Assembly: GCA_045545455.1 (NCBI GenBank)
Contig: JAZQAY010000043.1
Coordinates: 1 to 21,342 of the forward strand
Source: RUG754 sp045545455
Lineage (GTDB): Bacteria; Bacillota; Clostridia; Peptostreptococcales; Anaerovoracaceae
Length of the DNA stretch: 21,342 nt
Direction of reading: 5' to 3'
Notes under the pieces: generated by a model
Database searches by the model: none
The model's input: only the letters and a program-made list of their open reading frames with translations
What the model was told of the DNA's origin: nothing
Program-made: the position numbers and the translations under genes
Shown here: positions 1 through 6,479 of the stretch, in pieces
Layout: the number at the start of each line of letters is the position of its first letter
Numbering within the stretch: the stretch's first letter is position 1

Positions 1-431
1 GCTCCATCATGCCGGGCAAGGTGAACCCCACTCAGTGCGAAGCGCTCACCATGACCGCGGTACAAGTAATGGGAAATGACACTACTATAGGCATAGCTGC
101 TTCACAGGGTAATTTTGAACTCAACGTTTTTATGCCTGTCATGGCATATAACTTCCTTGAAAGCGCGAACCTTCTGGCAGACGCCATGCTGTCATTCACT
201 GAGCATTGCCTTAAAGGCCTCAGACCGAATGAAGAAAAGATAGCTGAGAATCTGGAGAAGAGCCTTATGCTGGTTACAGCGTTGAATACTCATATAGGAT
301 ATGAGAAGGCGGCAGCTATCGCAAAGAAAGCGCATAAGGAGGGAACGACCCTCAAGGCGGCTGCAATGGAACTGGGCTATGTCTCCGGAGAGGAATTCGA
401 CCTCTGGGTGGATCCTAAAAAGATGATATGA
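1..431 (+). CDS. fumC: Fumarate hydratase class II, C-terminal part (5' end outside window)
   Basis: This is the 3' end of a class II (iron-independent) fumarase, which interconverts fumarate and malate. The frame enters at base 1 with the last two bases of a Ser codon and reads S-S-I-M-P-G-K-V-N-P, the signature loop of the fumarase/aspartase superfamily. The next blocks (QCEALTM, QVMGND, GNFELN, SLMLVTALNTHIGY, KAAAIAKKAHKEG) match the FumC C-terminus closely and separate it from aspartase and argininosuccinate lyase. About 143 residues are visible of a usual ~460. The protein ends in D-P-K-K-M-I, slightly shorter than the E. coli tail. The ATG at 9 is internal (the Met of SSIMPGK) and not a start. 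A strong terminator follows, so fumC is the last gene of its transcript. Recognition is by recalled family motifs. Confidence 0.95.
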   Translation, partial: SIMPGKVNPTQCEALTMTAVQVMGNDTTIGIAASQGNFELNVFMPVMAYNFLESANLLADAMLSFTEHCLKGLRPNEEKIAENLEKSLMLVTALNTHIGYEKAAAIAKKAHKEGTTLKAAAMELGYVSGEEFDLWVDPKKMI

Positions 432-441
432 ATATGAACAC

Positions 442-469
442 ACTGCTCCGGAAACGGGGCAGTTTTTTT
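442..469 (+). terminator. Rho-independent terminator after fumC
   Basis: CTGCTCC (443-449) pairs with GGGGCAG (456-462) around a GGAAAC loop, with one G-U pair, and can be extended by A442-T463. Seven T residues follow at 463-469. The hairpin starts 10 bases after the fumC stop. Confidence 0.9.
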
Positions 470-479
470 AATGAAACTA

Positions 480-507
480 TTGAAATCCGCGAAGGAAAGG
501 GTATAAT
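480..507 (+). promoter_or_regulatory. Sigma-A promoter for the methyltransferase/ZIP operon
   Basis: TTGAAA (480-485) and TATAAT (502-507) are separated by 16 bp. They lie just after the fumC terminator and 50 bp before the ATG at 557. The ribosome binding site AAGGAGA (546-552) follows. Confidence 0.75.
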
Positions 508-556
508 AGGGGCATAAGTTAGCAGAGACTAACCGATACGGATATAAGGAGACTTT

Positions 557-1387
557 ATGAAATATCACATCGAGAAAAACACCGTGCAGGAGACCCTTGT
601 CATACCCCTCTTAGGAAGGCTCGTATGCTCTGAGCATTTCCCGGAGCTCTTTTCGGATCCGGAAGCGAAGAGGATCTGCGATTCCCTAGATTACGACTTC
701 AGTGAAAAGAAAAAGAAGATGGAAGGCGCCGCAGGCCTTTTCGGAGCTCTTGAAGTGGCTCAGCGCCAGTATGACTTAAGATGCGAAGCCGAAGCCTACC
801 TCAGGGACCACCCGAAAGCGGCAGTCGTCAACATGGGCTGCGGGCTGGATGACACCTTTAAAAAGTGTGACAACGGGACCTGCAAAGGATACAACATAGA
901 TATGCCTGACGTGATAAAAGTAAGGGATGAGCTTCTTCCCGCAGGTGAGAGAGAGGAGAACCTTGCCTGCGATCTTAACGACTTCAGCTGGATGGATCAG
1001 GTAGACGGATCTGACGGTGCTGTGTTCTTTGCGTCAGGTGTGTTCTACTATTTCAAAAAAGCCGATGTGAAGGCTTTGTTTTCAGAAATGGCAAGGAGAT
1101 TCCCGGGGGCTGTGCTTGCCTTCGATTCCTGCAATTCCAAGGGAGCAAACATGATGAGAAAGACCTGGCTAAAGGAAGCGGGTATCACCGATGTGGGAGC
1201 GTATTTCTCTTTGGAGGATGAAAAGGAGCTTGAAGGCTGGAGCGAAGACTTCGGATCGGTCACCTCTGAAAGTTACATGAGAGGATACAGAGACATTTAT
1301 AACGAGGTCGGTCTTTTTCATAAGCTGATGATCAGGTTTTGCGACAGCCTGGTGAGGATGAGGATAGTCAGGATAGGATTTAAATAA
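557..1387 (+). CDS. SAM-dependent methyltransferase, leucine carboxyl methyltransferase (LCMT)-like
   Basis: This 276-residue protein resembles the LCMT/PPM family of class I SAM methyltransferases. The SAM-binding motif I is V-V-N-M-G-C-G-L-D (about residues 90-98). It is followed by the acidic strand N-I-D-M-P-D-V (about 112-118), which binds the SAM ribose in this family, and by a F-A-S-G-V-F-Y-Y block that fits motif IV/V. Family members methylate carboxyl groups or polyketide-type O atoms; the substrate here cannot be told. The start is fixed by AAGGAGA five bases upstream. The stop TAA overlaps the ATG of the ZIP transporter by one base (TAATG), so the two are translationally coupled. 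There is no signal peptide or membrane segment. Confidence 0.8.
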   Translation: MKYHIEKNTVQETLVIPLLGRLVCSEHFPELFSDPEAKRICDSLDYDFSEKKKKMEGAAGLFGALEVAQRQYDLRCEAEAYLRDHPKAAVVNMGCGLDDTFKKCDNGTCKGYNIDMPDVIKVRDELLPAGEREENLACDLNDFSWMDQVDGSDGAVFFASGVFYYFKKADVKALFSEMARRFPGAVLAFDSCNSKGANMMRKTWLKEAGITDVGAYFSLEDEKELEGWSEDFGSVTSESYMRGYRDIYNEVGLFHKLMIRFCDSLVRMRIVRIGFK

Positions 1388-2166
1388 TGACAGGGATAAT
1401 TACAGGATTACTGATACCGTTTCTGGGAACTTCTTTGGGAGCGGCATGCGTGTTCTTTATGAAAAAGGAACTCAGCATGAATATACAGAAGTGCCTCACG
1501 GGCTTCGCGGGAGGCGTCATGGTGGCGGCTTCCGTGTGGAGCCTTCTGGTGCCCGCAATGGAGCAGTCAGAGTCCATGGGAAGGCTGGCTTTCCTTCCGG
1601 CCTTCATAGGATTCTGGCTGGGCATACTTTTCCTGCTCCTTCTGGATCACGTGATACCGCATCTTCATAGGAACCTTAACCAGGAAGAAGGCCCGAAGAG
1701 CCATCTGGCCAGGACCACAATGATGGTCCTCGCAGTTACCCTTCACAACATACCTGAGGGCATGGCGGTCGGCGTGGTATACGCCGGGGTTGCCGGAGGA
1801 TCGGACCTTATAACCGTCGGAGGCGCCCTGGCGCTTTCCCTGGGTATCGCCATCCAGAACTTCCCGGAGGGAGCCATAATTTCCATGCCCCTTCACGCTG
1901 AAGGGCAGCCGAGGGGAAAGGCCTTTCTCATGGGAGTGCTGTCAGGCGCGGTGGAACCTGTATTCGGAGGACTCACCGTAATAGCCGCTTTCTTCATAGT
2001 TCCGGCCATGCCGTATCTTCTGTCGTTTGCAGCGGGAGCCATGATATACGTGGTGGTGGAGGAACTGATCCCCGAGATGTCTCAGGGAAAGCACTCAAAC
2101 GCGGGAGTCCTGATGTTCGCCCTGGGATTCACGGTGATGATGGCGCTGGATGTAGCGCTGGGCTAA
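1387..2166 (+). CDS. ZIP-family (GufA-like) divalent metal transporter
   Basis: This 259-residue integral membrane protein has about eight hydrophobic segments. It carries the two ZIP signature helices: H-N-I-P-E-G at residues 120-125 (TM4) and Q-N-F-P-E-G at about 157-162 (TM5), whose His, Asn and Glu side chains form the binuclear metal site. A short His-containing loop (HVIPHLH) lies near residues 88-94. The family imports zinc and sometimes iron or manganese into the cytoplasm. Its ATG overlaps the methyltransferase stop by one base, with only GGATAGGATT as a weak ribosome site, so it probably depends on coupling. The operon ends at the hairpin at 2180-2207. Metal specificity is unknown. 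Confidence 0.92.
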   Translation: MTGIITGLLIPFLGTSLGAACVFFMKKELSMNIQKCLTGFAGGVMVAASVWSLLVPAMEQSESMGRLAFLPAFIGFWLGILFLLLLDHVIPHLHRNLNQEEGPKSHLARTTMMVLAVTLHNIPEGMAVGVVYAGVAGGSDLITVGGALALSLGIAIQNFPEGAIISMPLHAEGQPRGKAFLMGVLSGAVEPVFGGLTVIAAFFIVPAMPYLLSFAAGAMIYVVVEELIPEMSQGKHSNAGVLMFALGFTVMMALDVALG

Positions 2167-2179
2167 TTATGGAGGGAAG

Positions 2180-2215
2180 GGATCACTTGACACAGGTCAG
2201 GTGATTCTTTTATAA
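2180..2215 (+). terminator. Terminator of the ZIP operon, overlapping the next promoter
   Basis: A 12-bp stem (2180-2191 with 2196-2207, including G-U pairs) closes on the four-base loop ACAG. The downstream run TTTTATAATTTTT begins at 2208. The same bases contain the promoter at 2187-2216. Confidence 0.75.
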
Positions 2216-2216
2216 T
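2187..2216 (+). promoter_or_regulatory. Sigma-A promoter for the alkD-like gene, built into the terminator
   Basis: A perfect TTGACA (2187-2192) and a perfect TATAAT (2211-2216) are 18 bp apart. The -35 box sits in the left arm of the upstream terminator stem and the -10 box in its T-rich tail. The expected start point is near 2223, followed by GGGAGGAG before the ATG at 2251. Confidence 0.75.
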
Positions 2217-2250
2217 TTTTGTATAAAATACTTCGTGCCCGGGAGGAGTT

Positions 2251-2946
2251 ATGATAACGAATGAAATAAGGGAAAGGCTCTTCGCTCTGAGAGATGTGAA
2301 GTACAGGGATTTTCAGATGAAACTCATTCCGGGAAAAGATCCGGAGGATTCCATCGGAGTGAGGACTCCTGAACTCAGGAAACTCGCAAAGGAATTCGCT
2401 AAGAGGGAGGACGTTTGGGAATTTTTGGGCGACCTGCCTCACAAGTATTTCGACGAGGATCAGCTCCACGCCTTCATAATCTCGGAGATAAAGGACTATA
2501 AGAAGTGCATGGAGGAAGTGTCCAGGTTCCTTCCCTACGTGGACAACTGGGCCACCTGCGACCAGATGTCACCGAAGGTGTTTAAAAAGCACAGGGAAGC
2601 TTTAGCCATACAGGCGGATAAATGGCTGGATTCCGATGAGACCTACACGATCCGCTTCGGAATAAAGATGCTCATGGAGCACTTTCTGGACGAGGACTTC
2701 GATACGAAGTATACCGACAGGATCTCGGACTTAAGATCATCCGAGTACTACGTTAACATGATGATCGCATGGTATTTTGCGACGGCTCTTGCGAAGCAGT
2801 GGGACGCGGTTATCCCGTATATCGAAAATAAGCGATTGGATGTGTGGACCCACAATAAGGCCATACAGAAGGCAATCGAGAGTTACAGGATAACGCCTGA
2901 ACAAAAGGACTATCTCAGGATGCTGAAGATAAAGAGCAGCAGGTAA
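2251..2946 (+). CDS. AlkD-like DNA alkylation repair glycosylase (HEAT-like repeats)
   Basis: This 231-residue, all-helical protein matches the DNA alkylation repair enzyme family (PF08713). The motif I-G-V-R-T-P-E-L-R-K-L-A-K (35-47) is typical of the N-terminal helices. The core Y-V-D-N-W-A-T-C-D (96-104) matches the AlkD active-site helix, with W100 and D104 spaced like W109 and D113 of Bacillus cereus AlkD. R135 in T-I-R-F-G-I is a candidate for the conserved Arg. AlkD excises positively charged 3- and 7-alkylpurines without base flipping. The start is supported by GGGAGGAG eight bases upstream. The next gene follows 10 bases after the stop with its own ribosome site, so the two are probably co-transcribed. 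Confidence 0.88.
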   Translation: MITNEIRERLFALRDVKYRDFQMKLIPGKDPEDSIGVRTPELRKLAKEFAKREDVWEFLGDLPHKYFDEDQLHAFIISEIKDYKKCMEEVSRFLPYVDNWATCDQMSPKVFKKHREALAIQADKWLDSDETYTIRFGIKMLMEHFLDEDFDTKYTDRISDLRSSEYYVNMMIAWYFATALAKQWDAVIPYIENKRLDVWTHNKAIQKAIESYRITPEQKDYLRMLKIKSSR

Positions 2947-2956
2947 AGGAGACATT

Positions 2957-3448
2957 ATGGAACTGATATTTAAGAAGGTAAAACTCACTGTTTTGGATAA
3001 ATACGAGGTGACCGACAGCAAGGGGAACCTGATCTACGACATAAGAGGACAGCTGATCTCATCAGGTGACCGCTTCAGGATAAACGATGCATCCGGAAAG
3101 GAAGCTGCATCGGTATATAAGAAGAAACTCTCCATCAGGGAAAAATACGTGATCGAAACGGCTGACGGCGTGAGCACAGAGGTGTTCAGGATAGACACCA
3201 TGAGAAAGGTGCCGGAGTACAGGGCTAAGCAGATAGGATGGACCCTTAAGGGAGATTTTAAAAAGGGAAACCTTCGTATAACGGAAGGCCTCCACACTGT
3301 AGCTGAGATCAGGCCCAAGATGCTTTCCTTCAGGGAGCAGCTTAAGATCGACGTGAAAAAAGATGAGCATGCGCTCCTTGCGGCAGCTCTTCTTCTCGTA
3401 GGTGAGGCGGATACGGCAGCCGTCCCCGAAAACGCAGACACAAAGTAA
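2957..3448 (+). CDS. LURP-one-related / YxjI-like tubby-fold protein
   Basis: This 163-residue protein has the repeating beta-strand pattern of the LURP-one/YxjI family: short strands ending in turns such as D-S-K-G-N, D-A-S-G-K and T-A-D-G. It begins M-E-L-I-F-K-K and keeps the early block Y-E-V-T-D-S-K-G-N-L-I-Y-D-I-R-G. The ~110-residue tubby-like fold is followed by an Ala/Leu-rich helix (about 138-152) and a polar tail. The fold resembles lipid-binding tubby and scramblase proteins, but bacterial function is unproven. AAAGGAGA lies just upstream of the ATG. It is co-directional with the alkD-like gene at 10-bp spacing. Family call is from general pattern, so moderate confidence. Confidence 0.7.
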   Translation: MELIFKKVKLTVLDKYEVTDSKGNLIYDIRGQLISSGDRFRINDASGKEAASVYKKKLSIREKYVIETADGVSTEVFRIDTMRKVPEYRAKQIGWTLKGDFKKGNLRITEGLHTVAEIRPKMLSFREQLKIDVKKDEHALLAAALLLVGEADTAAVPENADTK

Positions 3449-3457
3449 AGCCCATAA

Positions 3458-3486
3458 TTGATATCAAAGGAACATTGTGCTATAAT
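3458..3486 (+). promoter_or_regulatory. Sigma-A promoter for murT-gatD, nested in a hairpin
   Basis: TTGATA (3458-3463), 17 bp, TATAAT (3481-3486). The -10 box lies in the 20-base loop of the inverted repeat at 3466-3507. A start point near 3493 would also fall in that loop, leaving the left arm out of the new mRNA. Confidence 0.8.
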
Positions 3487-3512
3487 CTTATGGTTAAATG
3501 TTCCTTTATTTT
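3466..3512 (+). terminator. Perfect 11-bp inverted repeat, probable terminator of the upstream operon
   Basis: AAAGGAACATT (3466-3476) and AATGTTCCTTT (3497-3507) are perfectly complementary and separated by 20 bases. The T-rich run CCTTTATTTTATT follows. In read-through RNA it would form a stem ending in a U-rich tail. It could instead be an operator, because its arms flank the -10 box and their centres are 31 bp (about three helical turns) apart. Confidence 0.6.
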
Positions 3513-3532
3513 ATTGAAAGAAGAAACGAATA

Positions 3533-4963
3533 ATGAAATTCAGATTCTATTTAGCTTTAATAATCGCGAAGCTGTCGATCCCGGCACTTAAGATCACGGG
3601 GCATAACGCTACGGATTTTCCGGGGGCGCTGGCTCTTAAGATCTGTCCTGATTTCCTTAAATACGTGGCGAAGCCTGAAAAGATAATCGCCGTGACAGGA
3701 ACCAACGGCAAGACCAGCACGGCCAACCTCGTAATCGACATGCTTCATGAGTTCGGGGTGGAGACCCTTAACAACAAGAGAGGGTCCAACATAAACAGCG
3801 GAATATCCTCGGCGCTCTTAAACGGCGTGAGCATTACTAACAAGGAAAAGTATCACACCGCGGTGCTTGAGATGGACGAAAGATCCGCTGCACGACTTTT
3901 CCCATACGTCAGGCCGGACGTCATGATCGTTACCAACCTCTCAAGGGACTCAATCATGAGAAACGCTCATCCCGAGTATATAAGATGGCTCCTTGAGAAG
4001 TACGTACCCAAGACCACTAAGCTGGTGCTGAACGCTGACGATCTCATGTCTTGCTACATGCTTCCCGAAAATGGCAGAGTCTACTTCGGCATAGATGAGC
4101 TCCCTACGGACACAGTGAAGTGCCATAACCTTATAGACGATCTTCAGATCTGCCCTGTATGCGATCATAAGCTCAGATATGAATACAGAAGATACAGTAA
4201 TATCGGGAAAGCTCACTGTACAAACTGCGGTTTCGGATCCCCTGAGCCGGATTATACGGTTGGGAACGTGGACTATGACAGCATGACATTCACATATCGC
4301 GGGCCCGGATTCGAAGAGCAGATGCCTCTCATCGATGACAGACTGGTCAACCTGTACAACGAGACCGCTCTCATTACTCTTCTCGTACAGCTGGGATATT
4401 CCATAGAAGATATCAAAGAAAAACTTTCAAAGGTAGAGGTCACCAAGACCAGATTCAACCATGAGACCGTCGGAAGCATGAGGGTATATAACGTTCTGGG
4501 GAAGGGCCTTAACGCTTTCGCGGAATCCAGGGTATACGAGACCATAGTTGAGCAGCCCGGAGACAAGGAACTCATCATGCTGATAAACGATCTGAGTCTT
4601 GCGGCTCACTGGTCTGAGAACATAAGCTGGATCTATGATACGGATTTTGAGACGCTTAACGTTGATTCAATCAAGAAGATCGTGGTATTCGGAGACCGCG
4701 GACTGGACTACCGCTTAAGGATGCTATTTGCGGGTATCCCAGAGGAAAAGATCGTCCACGTGAATAAGGCTGAAGACGCCATCAAGCAGGTGGATATTTT
4801 GCCGGATATGAACTATTACGTGCTCTACGGAGCAGATCCCGGTTCCTTTGCTCTCGGAAACAAGCAGGCTAAAGCTCTCGCTGCCATACTGAGAGAGAAG
4901 ACGGGAGCAGTGCAGGAAGAAATGGGACCTGCTACAGAGACAGGAGAGGAGGCGGAAGCATGA
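3533..4963 (+). CDS. murT: MurT-like Mur ligase subunit (lipid II isoglutaminyl synthase type) with altered catalytic Asp
   Basis: This 476-residue protein matches MurT, the ligase subunit that activates the D-Glu carboxylate of lipid II before amidation. The N-terminal helix (5-20) precedes the ATP loop T-G-T-N-G-K-T-S (55-62). The central domain keeps V-L-E-M-D-E (111-116) and T-N-L-S-R-D (134-139). MurT's four-Cys zinc ribbon is present at C207, C210, C229 and C232. The C-terminal domain (PF08353 type) has N-D...S-W-I-Y-D-T-D-F-E (352-372). In Staphylococcus aureus MurT, as I recall it, this segment has the catalytic D349 two residues before the S-W pair; here that place is N363, in a loop three residues longer. 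An acidic tail ends the protein. The stop overlaps the gatD-like start by four bases (ATGA). The ligase half looks intact; the amidotransferase contact looks changed. Confidence 0.88.
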   Translation: MKFRFYLALIIAKLSIPALKITGHNATDFPGALALKICPDFLKYVAKPEKIIAVTGTNGKTSTANLVIDMLHEFGVETLNNKRGSNINSGISSALLNGVSITNKEKYHTAVLEMDERSAARLFPYVRPDVMIVTNLSRDSIMRNAHPEYIRWLLEKYVPKTTKLVLNADDLMSCYMLPENGRVYFGIDELPTDTVKCHNLIDDLQICPVCDHKLRYEYRRYSNIGKAHCTNCGFGSPEPDYTVGNVDYDSMTFTYRGPGFEEQMPLIDDRLVNLYNETALITLLVQLGYSIEDIKEKLSKVEVTKTRFNHETVGSMRVYNVLGKGLNAFAESRVYETIVEQPGDKELIMLINDLSLAAHWSENISWIYDTDFETLNVDSIKKIVVFGDRGLDYRLRMLFAGIPEEKIVHVNKAEDAIKQVDILPDMNYYVLYGADPGSFALGNKQAKALAAILREKTGAVQEEMGPATETGEEAEA

Positions 4964-5718
4964 AAATAGAGATACTCTATCCTGAGATCGCCAATCTCTT
5001 CGGAGATCTGGCAAACATCAAGTATATCAAGTCTTCCATTCCCGAATGCAGGGTCATAGGCACTGACCTTAACACCAAGCCCAGATTCCTCACGGAAGGA
5101 GACGTGGATCTGGTATATATGGGAACCATGACGGAGAACTCCCAGATCGTTGCAATGGAGCACCTGGAGCCGTATAAGGATGAGATAAAGACTGCTATCG
5201 AGACGGGACAGCGCTTCCTTATGACGGGAAATGCCTTTGAGATATTTTGCAAAGATATCACGGACCTGGACGATATGCCGGTGAACCGCTTCCCTGAAAG
5301 GGTGGACAAAGAGAACAAGGTCACCAGATGCCTCGGACTGTTCGACATCAACGTGAAGAGGGAAGTTATGCACAGGCTTAATTCCCTTTACATGGGAAAG
5401 TTCGGAGACCTGGACGTGGTGGGCTTCAAGAGCATCTTTACCTATGCTGAACCCAGAGCCGTGATCCCTCCCATGTTTGAGACCGTGAAAGGCCCGGGTC
5501 TGGACAAGACTTCCATGGGAGAGGGGATCAGGTATAAGAATTTCATGGCTACATATCTCACGGGACCGCTTCTGGTGCTGAACCCCAAGCTGATGATAAG
5601 ACTTCTTCTGGACTGCGGAGAGACTCACATAGAACCTCCTCACTATGCTGCTGCCATGGCCGCATATGAGCAGAGGCTGGAGGAGTTCAGAAGGGACAAA
5701 CTGAATTATATTTTCTGA
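4960..5718 (+). CDS. gatD: GatD-like class I glutamine amidotransferase homologue without catalytic Cys and His
   Basis: This 252-residue protein is the partner of the preceding murT. GatD normally hydrolyses glutamine and passes ammonia to MurT. The fold and family are clear from N-L-F-G-D-L-A-N (12-19, usual form N-x-Y-G-D-x-G-N) and from A-T-Y-L-x-G-P-L-L-x-x-N-P (197-209, usual form G-T-Y-L-H-G-P-L-L). The key residues are gone. The nucleophile elbow that normally reads I-C-G-G-Y-Q reads T-G-N-A-F-E (89-94), placing G90 where Cys is expected. The usual G-G-G-Q-D block reads M-G-T-M-T (54-58). The His of Y-L-H-G is T201. C97 is nearby but off the elbow. The frame is intact and coupled to murT, so this is a maintained protein, not a decayed gene. 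Ordinary glutaminase activity is unlikely. Confidence 0.82.
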   Translation: MKIEILYPEIANLFGDLANIKYIKSSIPECRVIGTDLNTKPRFLTEGDVDLVYMGTMTENSQIVAMEHLEPYKDEIKTAIETGQRFLMTGNAFEIFCKDITDLDDMPVNRFPERVDKENKVTRCLGLFDINVKREVMHRLNSLYMGKFGDLDVVGFKSIFTYAEPRAVIPPMFETVKGPGLDKTSMGEGIRYKNFMATYLTGPLLVLNPKLMIRLLLDCGETHIEPPHYAAAMAAYEQRLEEFRRDKLNYIF

Positions 5719-5738
5719 TCAGATAAGACAAACACGAT

Positions 5739-5776
5739 ACGGCAGCATGTGATGAAAACGCAGGCTGCCGTTTTTT
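5739..5776 (+). terminator. Terminator after murT-gatD
   Basis: ACGGCAGC (5739-5746) pairs perfectly with GCTGCCGT (5764-5771) over a 17-base loop, and a run of six T ends at 5776. Confidence 0.85.
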
Positions 5777-5789
5777 GATGCGGAGACTG

Positions 5790-5805
5790 CACACGGCATC
5801 GTGTG
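5790..5805. repeat. Short perfect dyad CACACG-GCAT-CGTGTG
   Basis: A 6-bp perfect inverted repeat with a four-base loop stands between the murT-gatD terminator and the candidate promoter of the regulator gene at 5932. It has no T-run, so it is more likely an operator than a terminator. Confidence 0.4.
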
Positions 5806-5835
5806 TCCGATTTGTAATCTTTGTGAAACCGAATG

Positions 5836-5844
5836 TGTTATATA
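5836..5844 (+). promoter_or_regulatory. Possible extended -10 promoter for the BTAD-type regulator
   Basis: TG-T-TATATA (5836-5844) has the extended -10 form, but no good -35 box stands at the usual distance. A TTGACA at 5871-5876 has no matching -10. The resulting leader would be about 80 bases. Weak call. Confidence 0.35.
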
Positions 5845-5931
5845 TTGATAAAAGTGCTTTGGATGCATTTTTGACAGCTGTGGAAACCGGTCGGGGGCTG
5901 TGAAATGCATTTATGTATTTAGGAGGGTAAG

Positions 5932-6399
5932 ATGGTTTATGGAGCAGGAGGTAAGAACGCCCCGGTTTTGAGCGTTCAGACCTTTGGGAATTTTGAGTGC
6001 TTTATCGACGGCCAGCCGGTAAAGTTCAAGTATAATAAGACGAAGGAAATGCTGGCCTACCTGATCGACAGGAAGGGGGCCATGTGTACCAACGGGGAAC
6101 TCATGAGCATCCTCTGGGCTGAGGATTCCGAGAAGAAAAAGTCATATCTTAAGAACCTGAAGGCTGACCTCACCAGAGTGCTTGCTGAAGCGGGGATGGA
6201 AGGCGTGCTTATCAAGTTCAGGGGTGCCATAGGGATCGCAACAGATAAGGTGGACTGCGATTACTACGACTTCATAAACGGCAAGGAATCCATGATGGGA
6301 TCCTACTGGGGAGAATACATGAGCCAGTATGGCTGGAGCGAGCTGACCCACGCTTACCTTGAGAACTATTACGATATGAAGAGAAAAGAAAGCAAATAA
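5932..6399 (+). CDS. Stand-alone winged-helix, BTAD-type transcriptional regulator
   Basis: This 155-residue protein corresponds to the DNA-binding half of SARP/BTAD-like regulators common in Clostridia. The block L-S-V-Q-T-F-G-N-F-E-C-F-I-D-G (13-27) is the opening beta-sheet of the winged helix. K-T-K-E-M-L-A-Y-L-I-D-R-K-G-A (36-50) and L-M-S-I-L-W (57-62) are its helices. S-Y-L-K-N-L-K-A-D-L-T-R-V-L (71-84) is the recognition helix region. The C-terminus Y-W-G-E-Y-M-S-Q-Y-G-W-S-E (125-137) is the start of the BTAD region only. Homologues I know usually carry an N-terminal receiver domain; this one has none, so any input must come from elsewhere. AGGAGGG lies 6-12 bases upstream of the ATG. 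It converges on the histidine kinase gene. Targets are unknown. Confidence 0.75.
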   Translation: MVYGAGGKNAPVLSVQTFGNFECFIDGQPVKFKYNKTKEMLAYLIDRKGAMCTNGELMSILWAEDSEKKKSYLKNLKADLTRVLAEAGMEGVLIKFRGAIGIATDKVDCDYYDFINGKESMMGSYWGEYMSQYGWSELTHAYLENYYDMKRKESK

Positions 6400-6424
6400 C
6401 ATTAGGTTTGATTATAGTGGAAAG

Positions 6425-6454
6425 AAAAACCTCCTTTGAAAAAAGGAGGTTTTT
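6425..6454. terminator. Bidirectional terminator between convergent genes
   Basis: AAAAACCTCCTTT (6425-6437) and AAAGGAGGTTTTT (6442-6454) form a 13-bp stem on a GAAA loop, with A and T runs on the two sides. It serves both the plus-strand regulator and the minus-strand kinase gene. Confidence 0.9.
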
Positions 6455-6479
6455 ATATGTATTGATCCTGTTCCGCCGA

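Noticed and set aside
4825..5643. Long minus-strand frame opposite murT/gatD
   Set aside because: Both plus-strand genes have clear family motifs and are coupled; the minus frame shows none.
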